22,879 nt of DNA from contig DASSKF010000174.1 in assembly GCA_035690725.1 (NCBI GenBank), positions 1 through 22,879 of the forward strand, read 5' to 3'. This DNA is from DASSKF01 sp035690725 (GTDB taxonomy: Bacteria > Actinomycetota > Actinomycetes > Actinomycetales > Dermatophilaceae). A model generated the notes under the pieces. The model saw nothing but the letters and a program-made list of their open reading frames with translations. It did no database searches and was not told the DNA's origin. The translations under genes and the position numbers were made by a program. Every line of letters begins with the position of its first letter. Position 1 is the stretch's first letter. Shown here piece by piece: positions 16,591 through 22,879 of the stretch.

Positions 16591-18438
16591 TCAGTTCGCG
16601 CTGGCCGTGAAGCCGTCGGGCCGGAACTGCGCGGCGTCGGCGGGTCGGGCTCCGTTGAAGAGGATGCCTCCGCCGTCGCGCCAGATCCGGACACCGTCGA
16701 CGTAGACCCCGCGTCCCTCGTAGTACGTGTCGGTCGTGTACCTCCAGCGGAGGTTCGTCACGTCGCCGGCGAGCTGGGCCCGGGCCTGCACCCACTGCTT
16801 GCCCTCGAACCCGGAGAACCGTCCGTCGGTGGACCAGCGGTGCCCGTCCGCCCGCAGCGACAACGGCACGCGCTGCCAGGTCGCGCCGTCGTCGGTCGAG
16901 GCCTGCAGGACGCCGATGTCCCAGCCACCCTCGGTGTCGTACCACAGGTCGAAGGTCATCCGTCCACCCCCGGCCGGGACGTCGACCGGCAGTCCCAAGG
17001 AGGCGGTGCGCAGGTCACCCAGACCGGAGTACCACGCGTCGTCGCCCACGGTGGGCTCGACCGGCAGCGCCCGTGCGAGGTCCCGCGCCACCGCACGGCG
17101 GGAGGGGTTGTTGCTGCCCCAGTCCCGCGTCGGGTGGACGCGGTTGCACAGCAGGATCACGAACGAGTGGGTGGTCGGGTCGATCACCAGCGACGGCCCC
17201 GTGTAGCCGGTGTGGCCCGCCGTGACCGGCGTGGTGAGGCCGTCCATGTACCACCGCTGGCCGAGCTCGAACCCGAGACCGTGCTCGTTCCCGGGGAACG
17301 CGGCGTTGTGGTTCGTGAACAGCTGGCGAACCCAGTCCTCGCCGAGGATCCGGGTGTCGCCGTACTGGCCGCCGTCGAGCAGCGTCTGCGCCAGGACGGC
17401 GAGGTCGTGGGCACTCGAGAACATGCCGGCGTGCCCGGCGACGCCGCCCATGCAGTAGGCGTTCTCGTCGTGCACGCTCCCCCAGACCATGCCGCGATCG
17501 GTCCACGGCTGGTACTCCGTCGCCGCGATCCGGTCACGCAGCGACTTCGGCGGGTTGTACATCGTGTCGGCCATGCCCAGCGGTCCGGTGATCTGGTGGG
17601 AGACCACGTCCTCCAGGCCCTCACCGGTCACCGTCTCGATGACCTCCTGGAGCGTCATCATGTTCAGGTCCGAGTAGATGTAGCGCGTGTCCGGCTCCGC
17701 CAGGGGCACGGTCGCGTTGACCGCCGCCCACTGCTCCTCGGAGGTGTCGTACGCGCACAGCCTCGGCTGGGGGTCCGGACGCATCCCGCTGGTGTGGGTG
17801 AGCAGGTTGCGGATGGTGATGTCGTCCTTGCCGTGCTGACCGAAGGCCGGCACGTACTGCACCACGGGCGCGTCCAGGTCGAGGACGCCGCGCTCGATCA
17901 GCTGGACCGCCGCGATCGAGGTGAACAGCTTCGAGATCGAGGCGAGGTCGTAGATGGTGTCGTTCCGCGCGGGGATCCACTGGTCCCGGGGCAGCTCGGT
18001 CGCCTCACCGGTCTCCGCGTCGTAGCTGGCGTACCGCAACGCGTAGCCGGCGCTGTCGTGCTGCACGACCGTGCCGTCCTTGCCCGCGATCACGGTCGCG
18101 CCGGCATACATCGGGTGGTCCGGGTGGCGTGGTGTCGGCTCCAGGAAGCGCTCGATGTCCGACGACATCTTGTCGACGTACTCGGGCACGAGGCCGACGC
18201 TGCTCGCCGAGCCGGTGCGCAACGTCACTCCCGGCGTGAACTCGATGTCCCCCGCGTCCACGGTCGGTGCGCCGGGGTGTCCCTGGCGTGCCGCAGCTGC
18301 GGCGGCCGAGTGGGCCAGGCCGCGTCGTTCGTCGGGATGGTCGTGCGACGCCGCCAGTGCGGGCAGGCTCGAGGCCACCAGCATCCCGCTGGCGACGACA
18401 CCGACAACGGCACGGGCAGCAGCCCTGGTCGACTTCAT
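16591..18438 (-). CDS. amiE: Exported AmiE-like serine hydrolase with extra C-terminal beta-sandwich domain
   Basis: The protein has 615 residues. A Sec signal peptide (1-30, SLPALA-A cleavage) leads a beta-lactamase-fold serine hydrolase (about 80-460) with SISK (S167-K170; Ser nucleophile), YSDLN (255-259) and HTG (409-411). Its place beside namZ and nagZ matches Bacillus amiE, an amidase that removes the peptide from MurNAc. That activity is inferred from context, since the fold also covers esterases and carboxypeptidases. Residues about 470-615 form a separate beta-rich domain (FDLWYDTEGGWDIGVLQAST, then DDGATW). It resembles the C-terminal domain of immune-inhibitor-A metalloproteases and is absent from Bacillus AmiE. 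The start has GAGGAG 10 nt upstream. It follows namZ after 32 nt and precedes the VOC gene by 1 nt. Confidence 0.85.
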   Translation of the reverse strand: MKSTRAAARAVVGVVASGMLVASSLPALAASHDHPDERRGLAHSAAAAAARQGHPGAPTVDAGDIEFTPGVTLRTGSASSVGLVPEYVDKMSSDIERFLEPTPRHPDHPMYAGATVIAGKDGTVVQHDSAGYALRYASYDAETGEATELPRDQWIPARNDTIYDLASISKLFTSIAAVQLIERGVLDLDAPVVQYVPAFGQHGKDDITIRNLLTHTSGMRPDPQPRLCAYDTSEEQWAAVNATVPLAEPDTRYIYSDLNMMTLQEVIETVTGEGLEDVVSHQITGPLGMADTMYNPPKSLRDRIAATEYQPWTDRGMVWGSVHDENAYCMGGVAGHAGMFSSAHDLAVLAQTLLDGGQYGDTRILGEDWVRQLFTNHNAAFPGNEHGLGFELGQRWYMDGLTTPVTAGHTGYTGPSLVIDPTTHSFVILLCNRVHPTRDWGSNNPSRRAVARDLARALPVEPTVGDDAWYSGLGDLRTASLGLPVDVPAGGGRMTFDLWYDTEGGWDIGVLQASTDDGATWQRVPLSLRADGHRWSTDGRFSGFEGKQWVQARAQLAGDVTNLRWRYTTDTYYEGRGVYVDGVRIWRDGGGILFNGARPADAAQFRPDGFTASAN

Positions 18439-18470
18439 CGTGTGCGAACTCCTCAGTGGTGGGGCAGATC

Positions 18471-19778
18471 TCAGTGGTAGAGCAGGTACTGCTCGCGCTT
18501 GGCACGGAAGGCGTCCAGCTCACCCTGCCAGCCGGCGACGACAGCGTCCGCGTCCTTGCCGGCGTCGATCGCCGTGCGCACGTATGCCGACCCGGTGAGC
18601 TTGTCGATCCAGTACGGGTGCTCGTCGTCCCAGGAGTCGTAGCGCCACTCGAACGTGTCCGGGTACAGGCGCTTGGCGGTCACCAGCATGGCCACCCCGG
18701 TCCCCACCGCGTCGAACTCGCGGGAGTCGGTGACGTAGAGCTGCGTCCCTCCGCAGGTCTCCCCCTGCCACTTGGAGAACGTGGGCGAGAAGTACGTCTC
18801 CCGGAACGACGCACCCGGCCGCTGCTGGGCGTTCAGCTCCTGCGTCCAGTGGTGGTCGACGTACGGCGCGCCGGTCAGCTCGAACGGACGGGTCGTGCCC
18901 CGCCCCTCGGAGGCGTTGGTGCCCTCGAACATGCACGTGCCCGGGTACACCCACGCGGTGTCGACGGTCGGCATGTTGGGTGAGGGCATCACCCAGGGCA
19001 GTCCGGTCTCGGCGAAGGTCATCCTCCGGTGCCACCCGCGCATCTCGACCACGTCGAGGTCGACGCTGCGCCGCCGGCTCCCCGGGTCGTCGGGCAGGAA
19101 CTCCGCGTTGAACAACCGCGCCAGCTCGCCGACGGTCATGCCGTGCTGCTGGGAGATCGGCTTGCGCCCGACGAAGGTCGCGTACTCCTCGTGCAGCACC
19201 GGGCCGAACGCACCGGCCCCCGTGATCGGGTTCGGGCGGTCCAGCACGATGAAGCGGATGCCCGACCGCGCCGCCGCGCACATCGAGTCGTACATGGTCC
19301 AGATGTAGGTGTAGAAGCGCGCTCCGACGTCCTGGATGTCGAACATCACTGCGCTCACGCCCGCATCGTCGAAGAAGTCGGCGATCTCGGCCGGCGACCT
19401 GCCGTAGGTGTCGTAGACGGTGAGCCCGGTCCGCTCGTCGGTGAACGAGCCACCGGACTCACCGGCCTGACCCGCACCGCGGAACCCGTGCTCGGGACCG
19501 AACGCCGCGACGAGGTCGATCGCGGGGCTGGCAGCCATCTCGTCGACCTCGTGCCTCAGGTCGGGCAGCACGCCGGTGGGGTTGGAGATGATGCCGACTC
19601 GCTCACCACGCACGGCCCGGTAGTCCGAGGCGATCAGCTGCTCGGCGCCGATGCGGACGCGACGACCGCGTCCCCGGCCGGGTGGCCGGCCGGCCGCCGC
19701 TGCGGGCAACGCACCGAGGCCGGGGACGGCCGCGGCTCCGGCGAGGCCGGCCAGCACCTGTCGACGGGAAACGGTCAT
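18471..19778 (-). CDS. namZ: Exo-beta-N-acetylmuramidase NamZ (DUF1343), Tat-exported
   Basis: The protein has 435 residues. The N-terminus carries a twin-arginine motif, SRRQVLAGLAG, and an Ala-rich hydrophobic core ending near residue 29, so Tat export is likely. The mature part shows DUF1343 signatures: GIISNPTGV (62-70), FGPEHGFRG (93-101), FDIQDVGARFYTYIW, VLDRPNPI, and FEGTNASEGRGTTRPFE. The founding members (Bacillus YbbC/NamZ, Tannerella NamZ) release MurNAc from the non-reducing end of peptidoglycan fragments. It lies 58 nt after nagZ and 32 nt before the amiE-like gene, the same company as in Bacillus, where NagZ, AmiE and NamZ act in sequence. GAGGTG eight nt upstream supports this ATG. 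Confidence 0.93.
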   Translation of the reverse strand: MTVSRRQVLAGLAGAAAVPGLGALPAAAAGRPPGRGRGRRVRIGAEQLIASDYRAVRGERVGIISNPTGVLPDLRHEVDEMAASPAIDLVAAFGPEHGFRGAGQAGESGGSFTDERTGLTVYDTYGRSPAEIADFFDDAGVSAVMFDIQDVGARFYTYIWTMYDSMCAAARSGIRFIVLDRPNPITGAGAFGPVLHEEYATFVGRKPISQQHGMTVGELARLFNAEFLPDDPGSRRRSVDLDVVEMRGWHRRMTFAETGLPWVMPSPNMPTVDTAWVYPGTCMFEGTNASEGRGTTRPFELTGAPYVDHHWTQELNAQQRPGASFRETYFSPTFSKWQGETCGGTQLYVTDSREFDAVGTGVAMLVTAKRLYPDTFEWRYDSWDDEHPYWIDKLTGSAYVRTAIDAGKDADAVVAGWQGELDAFRAKREQYLLYH

Positions 19779-19836
19779 GGGTCGATCACCTCAGGATCGT
19801 CGAGGGTTGCTGCGGTGGTGCCGGGCGACGGACGCG

Positions 19837-21660
19837 TCACGGGGCGTAGCTGAGGCCGGAGCCGAAGGGATAGAGCACCTCGTCGGGGTTGTCGGCCATC
19901 GGGATCGTCACCGGCAGCTTCCCGCTCGGCGAGATCTCACCGAACAGCGCCCGGGCCGCCGACTCCATCGAGTCCGCGCCGTAGGAGTAGGTCGCCAGGT
20001 AGGCCGGCACGCCGGGGAAGTAGGCGATGTCGTACGGGTCGCTCACCGCGACGACGACGAACGGGACGTCGGCGTCCTCGAGCGCGTGCACCAGCCGCTG
20101 CTGCGACGGGTCCTCCCAGGCGCCACCGCTGGTCACGACGGTCAGGTCGTGCTGCCTCGCCTCCGCGACGGCCGCCTCGATCGTGCTCTCGCTGGGTGAG
20201 CCGGTCCAGAACCGGTCCACCGACACCCCGCGGTCGGCGATCGCGCCCTGCAGCCGGGAGGTGGTGCCGACGCCCCACCCGGTGACGAGGACGTCGCCGA
20301 CCGTGTCGGGGTCGACCGGCAGCAGCCCCTGCTCGTTCTTCAGCAGGGTCACGCTGTCGTCGGTGATCTCCTGGGCGGTCTGGTAGGTCTGCGGCGTCCC
20401 CACGCGCTCGTCCACCTGGGAGACGTCCACGAACGGGTCGGCGAAGACACCGTTCTCGTACTTCAGCTCCAGGATCCGCACGACCGCGCTGTTCAGGCGG
20501 TGCTTCGCGACCTCGCCGGATCGCACCGCGTCCATGACGGCGTCGAACGCGACGTCCATCTTCGGCGGCTTGAGGAGCAGGTCCGCCCCCGCGTTCAGTG
20601 CCATCACCGGCACCTGGTCGTCGCCCCACTTCGCCCGCACGGCTCCCATGCCGAGGGAGTCGGTGACGATGACGCCACGGAAGTGCAGCCGGTGCCGGAG
20701 CCAACCGGTGAGGACCGGCTTGGAGAGCGTCGCCGGCACCCCGGAGTCGTCCACCGCGGGGAGCAGGACGTGCGCCGTCATGATGGAGTCGATGCCCTGG
20801 TCGATGGCGGCCTCGAACGGCGGCAGGTCGATCTGCTTCCACTCGGCGAGCGTGTGGTGGTTGGTGGCCAGGTCCTCGTGGGTGTCGATGGACGTGTCGC
20901 CGTGACCCGGGAAGTGCTTGGCGGTGGCGGCGATCCCCGCGGCGCCCTGGTAGCCGCTGACGGCTGCTGCGGTCATGTCGGCGACCAGCTGGGGGTCGGA
21001 GCCGAACGACCGCACGCCGATCACCGGGTTGCGGGGGTTGACGTTGACGTCGGCGACCGGAGCGAAGTCCTGGTTGATCCCCATGGCCCTGAGCTCGCGG
21101 CCCGTGATGGCCGCCGCGGTGTGGGCAGCGTCGGTGCTGCGCGTGGCACCGAGTGCCATGTTGCCCGGGAACTGGGTCGCCGGAGAGCCGATCCGGGTGA
21201 CGACCCCCTGCTCCTGGTCGGTCGAGACCAGCAGCGGGACCGGAACCCGCTGGCTCATCGCGGCCTCTTGGATGCCGTTCGAGAGCTCAGCGATCTGCTT
21301 CGGGTTGTTCAGGTTTCCCGACCACGTGTAGTAGATGATGCCGCCGGGGTGGTACTTCTCCACCAGCTGGGCGGCGTTGTCCACGCCGTACAGCGCCTGG
21401 TTCTGCGCGACGGCCTGCGGGTCCTGCGTGGTCGCGCTGTCGCCGTAGACGTACGGCACGAACAGCTGGCCGACCTTCTCCCGCAGCGTCATCCGCTGCA
21501 TCGTGGCGATCGCCTTGGCGTGCGGGCTGGCATGGTCGTCCGGCCCCGTGCTCTGGGCCCGGGCGGGCACGACGCCGACGAGGCCGAGGACGAGCGCGGC
21601 AGCGGCGGCACAGGCGAGGAGGGTGGCGGTGCGTCGAGGGTGAGCTGCGGGGTGCGACAC
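19837..21660 (-). CDS. nagZ: Exported GH3 beta-N-acetylglucosaminidase NagZ, two-domain type
   Basis: The protein has 607 residues. A Sec signal peptide (1-35, VPARA-QS) precedes a GH3 TIM-barrel with STDQEQGVVTR, the NagZ loop KHFPGHGDTSIDTH (248-261, containing the Asp-His general acid/base pair) and nucleophile D334 in VTDSLGMGA. The C-terminal GH3 domain (about 420-607) ends FPFGSGLSY-like (LYPFGSGLSYAP). This two-domain exported form matches Bacillus NagZ (about 640 aa) rather than the short cytosolic Gram-negative enzyme. It removes GlcNAc from the non-reducing end of wall fragments. I choose the GTG at 21660, with GGGAG six nt upstream; the open frame continues to 21717 but that part is promoter DNA. 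It is first in the nagZ-namZ-amiE-VOC operon. Confidence 0.93.
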   Translation of the reverse strand: MSHPAAHPRRTATLLACAAAAALVLGLVGVVPARAQSTGPDDHASPHAKAIATMQRMTLREKVGQLFVPYVYGDSATTQDPQAVAQNQALYGVDNAAQLVEKYHPGGIIYYTWSGNLNNPKQIAELSNGIQEAAMSQRVPVPLLVSTDQEQGVVTRIGSPATQFPGNMALGATRSTDAAHTAAAITGRELRAMGINQDFAPVADVNVNPRNPVIGVRSFGSDPQLVADMTAAAVSGYQGAAGIAATAKHFPGHGDTSIDTHEDLATNHHTLAEWKQIDLPPFEAAIDQGIDSIMTAHVLLPAVDDSGVPATLSKPVLTGWLRHRLHFRGVIVTDSLGMGAVRAKWGDDQVPVMALNAGADLLLKPPKMDVAFDAVMDAVRSGEVAKHRLNSAVVRILELKYENGVFADPFVDVSQVDERVGTPQTYQTAQEITDDSVTLLKNEQGLLPVDPDTVGDVLVTGWGVGTTSRLQGAIADRGVSVDRFWTGSPSESTIEAAVAEARQHDLTVVTSGGAWEDPSQQRLVHALEDADVPFVVVAVSDPYDIAYFPGVPAYLATYSYGADSMESAARALFGEISPSGKLPVTIPMADNPDEVLYPFGSGLSYAP

Positions 21661-21759
21661 GGGTGACTCCCGAAAAGTACTGATATTGGAGTTGTAAGTC
21701 CTGCAACTTAGTTCCAACGTCGGGCCCGGGTCAACACCTCCCCTCGGAGGACCGGTTGG
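21661..21759 (-). promoter_or_regulatory. nagZ promoter region with operator-like inverted repeat
   Basis: A stretch at about 21671-21715 is much more AT-rich than its surroundings. It contains the inverted repeat GTTGTA-N5-TGCAAC (21691-21707; one mismatch, extendable by one A-T pair) and a nested TAAGT-N6-ACTTA (21695-21710). The site overlaps the probable promoter of the wall-recycling operon, so a repressor such as a RpiR, GntR or ROK protein could bind here. No regulator gene is in the window. A CCTCC/GGAGG hairpin at 21737-21750 may be a weak terminator for the dioxygenase gene. Confidence 0.5.
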
Positions 21760-22677
21760 TCAGCCGGAGTAGACGGCGTACTCCAGCAGCGCCGGGTCCA
21801 CGCCCTCGTCGTAGGGCGCGATCACGTCGTGGGGCAGCCGCTCGAGGTCGTGGACCCGCAGGTAGTCGCGCATCGTCGTGCCCGTGCAGCGCGAGTCGAC
21901 GTTGGGCGCTCCGCGGTTGGCCTCGACGTCCTCGCGGTGGACGGTGCGGAAGTCGACGCTGATCCGCGTGCGGCCGGAGGTGTTGGGCACCGAGGAGTGC
22001 AGCTGGGCACCCGAGAAGATCATCGCGCCGCCCACCGGCGCGACCGGCCGGATCTGCGGGTCGAGGTCGATCTCCTCCTGCGGCTTGGGCTGCTGCCGGG
22101 TGTCCTTGCCGATCTGGGACGCCGCCCGGCGACGGCTGTCCCGGTTCCACTCGTAGTAGTTGTAGTGCTCGCTGCCGTTGTCGATGCCGTTGTCGAAGTA
22201 GGCCGGGTGGAACGCGACGACGTTCTCCGGCACGGTCTCGTAGACCGGCAGCCACCAGTTCACCTGCATCATCGGCGCGGAGTACCAGGTGTCCCGGTGC
22301 GGGTGGAACGCGTACGCGATGCCCGTCGTCAGGTAGTCGTCCGACGTGGACGTGCGCAGCCGCGGCACGTCGAAGTAGGTCAGCTTCGGGTCGCAGCCCT
22401 GCTCGGTGAGGATCGCGCGCAGGTGCCGCTTCGACTCAGGGTGGTGGATGAACGCCGGCTTCAGCTCCGCGAGCACCGTCGCGTACGCGTCGACCTGCAT
22501 CTCGTGCTGGGCCGTCTCCGGGTCGAGGGGATGAAACGCCTCCTCGACCATCGAACGGGTGAAGTCGACGAAGTCGGCGACCGCCGGGGACGACGTCACC
22601 ACGAACAGGTCACCGGCGTAGAGCCGAGTCCGGCGCGCCGCATCGGGCAGCGCAGAGTCAACGTGCAAGCTGGTCAT
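21760..22677 (-). CDS. Putative Fe(II)/2-oxoglutarate dioxygenase (PhyH-like)
   Basis: The protein has 305 residues and no signal peptide. A likely iron site is HPHRD (H127-x-D129), with distal H227 in SGAQLHSSVPN and a 2-oxoglutarate-binding Arg at R236 or R238 in GRTRISVDFR. The spacing and the mid-region MMQVNWWLPVYETVPENVVAFHP resemble phytanoyl-CoA dioxygenase-type hydroxylases. The substrate cannot be told. Unusual aromatic motifs (HYNYYEWNRD, 171-180) lie between the metal ligands. The ATG at 22677 has a G-rich sequence (GGGGGGTT) about 4 nt upstream; the frame continues to 22755 but enters the insertion element. It lies upstream of nagZ on the same strand, 99 bp away, probably as a separate unit. 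The IS end is 62 bp before its start. Confidence 0.72.
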   Translation of the reverse strand: MTSLHVDSALPDAARRTRLYAGDLFVVTSSPAVADFVDFTRSMVEEAFHPLDPETAQHEMQVDAYATVLAELKPAFIHHPESKRHLRAILTEQGCDPKLTYFDVPRLRTSTSDDYLTTGIAYAFHPHRDTWYSAPMMQVNWWLPVYETVPENVVAFHPAYFDNGIDNGSEHYNYYEWNRDSRRRAASQIGKDTRQQPKPQEEIDLDPQIRPVAPVGGAMIFSGAQLHSSVPNTSGRTRISVDFRTVHREDVEANRGAPNVDSRCTGTTMRDYLRVHDLERLPHDVIAPYDEGVDPALLEYAVYSG

Positions 22678-22731
22678 GGGAACCCCCCAACGAGTCAGGT
22701 CGCTCCGGGTCCAGGGAGCGTTGAACCCGCA

Positions 22732-22739
22732 GGATATTC
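22732..22739. other. Candidate 8-bp target-site duplication next to the IS end
   Basis: GGATATTC is AT-rich and immediately flanks the inferred IS terminus at 22740. ISL3-family elements usually duplicate about 8 bp of AT-rich target. The second copy would lie outside the window, so this is unproven. Confidence 0.3.
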
Positions 22740-22879
22740 GGCGCTCCTGACACACCCGTGGGTCAGTTTCGGCCCGGGAGGACGGGTCGGTGGCCGCCGA
22801 GGGTGAGCATGGCCAGGGCGATGAGGGCCTCGGCGGTGTGGAACCCGAACGCGATCCTGGTGAGGAGCCGGATCTTGGT
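22740..22879 (-). mobile_element. 3' end of an ISL3-like insertion sequence, running off the right edge
   Basis: The inferred element starts with GGCGCTCCTGACACACCCGT at 22740, a plausible terminal inverted repeat beginning GG, and includes the transposase C-terminus from 22763. The other end is not present, so repeat identity and target duplication cannot be confirmed. The element sits directly upstream of the dioxygenase gene, with the transposase reading towards it. Confidence 0.55.
22763..22879 (-). CDS. Transposase C-terminus, ISL3-like, 5' end outside window
   Basis: Thirty-eight codons are open to the window edge and end in TGA. The peptide includes TKIRLLTRIAFGFHTAEALI followed by ALAMLTLGG and PVLPGRN. 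This pattern (basic helix, GF(H/R)xxEAxIALAML) matches the C-terminal end of actinobacterial ISL3-family transposases as I remember them. The DDE catalytic domain lies outside the window, so intactness cannot be judged. Confidence 0.6.
   Translation of the reverse strand, partial: TKIRLLTRIAFGFHTAEALIALAMLTLGGHRPVLPGRN

Noticed and set aside
16192..18480. Open frame antisense to the AmiE-like gene
   Set aside because: The AmiE-like frame has a signal peptide and SxxK/HTG motifs; the antisense frame has none.

Overview
The window is chromosomal DNA of a very GC-rich actinobacterium. WhiB1 sits tail to tail with a PdtaS-type histidine kinase, as in Mycobacterium. There is a roughly 180-kDa NAD-glutamate dehydrogenase, a DUF222/HNH protein, and many -10-like hexamers 6-8 nt before start codons, as in leaderless genes. 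The gene content and codon use fit the Micrococcales, perhaps Intrasporangiaceae, but no rRNA or species marker is present, so that placement is a guess. There are no tRNA, rRNA or CRISPR loci.

Left part (1-5.7 kb): the 3' part of a large EccC/FtsK-like multi-ATPase gene runs off the left edge. It is followed by a small four-helix membrane protein, a palindrome-rich leader, whiB1, and pdtaS on the opposite strand with its stop codon touching that of whiB1.

Middle part (5.7-16 kb): the NAD-glutamate dehydrogenase gene fills almost 5 kb on the minus strand. Next come a DUF6328 membrane protein and, diverging from it, a tightly overlapping trio (two small helical proteins and a DUF2505 protein) ending at a near-perfect bidirectional terminator. 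Beyond that, on the minus strand, are pruA (P5C dehydrogenase) and a DUF222/HNH protein with an altered metal site. PruA makes glutamate and the GDH oxidises it to 2-oxoglutarate, so the two enzymes form the lower half of proline catabolism, although they are not one operon.

Right part (16-22.9 kb): a minus-strand operon encodes NagZ (GH3 beta-N-acetylglucosaminidase), NamZ (DUF1343 exo-muramidase), an AmiE-like serine amidase/esterase and a VOC protein. The first three carry export signals and match the Bacillus nagZ-amiE-namZ set, so this looks like an exo-acting peptidoglycan turnover pathway outside the membrane. NamZ has a Tat-type signal. The AmiE-like protein carries an extra C-terminal beta-sandwich resembling immune-inhibitor-A domains. 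An AT-rich island with an operator-like inverted repeat precedes nagZ. Upstream lies a putative Fe(II)/2-oxoglutarate dioxygenase gene, and 62 bp before its start an ISL3-like insertion sequence begins and runs off the right edge.

The least expected signal is a dispersed heptamer, GGCATAC/GTATGCC, found 11 times on both strands. It is accommodated in several reading frames by rare codons (ATA, TAT, CAT, GCA), which suggests a DNA-level function. No wholly new multi-gene system is evident.
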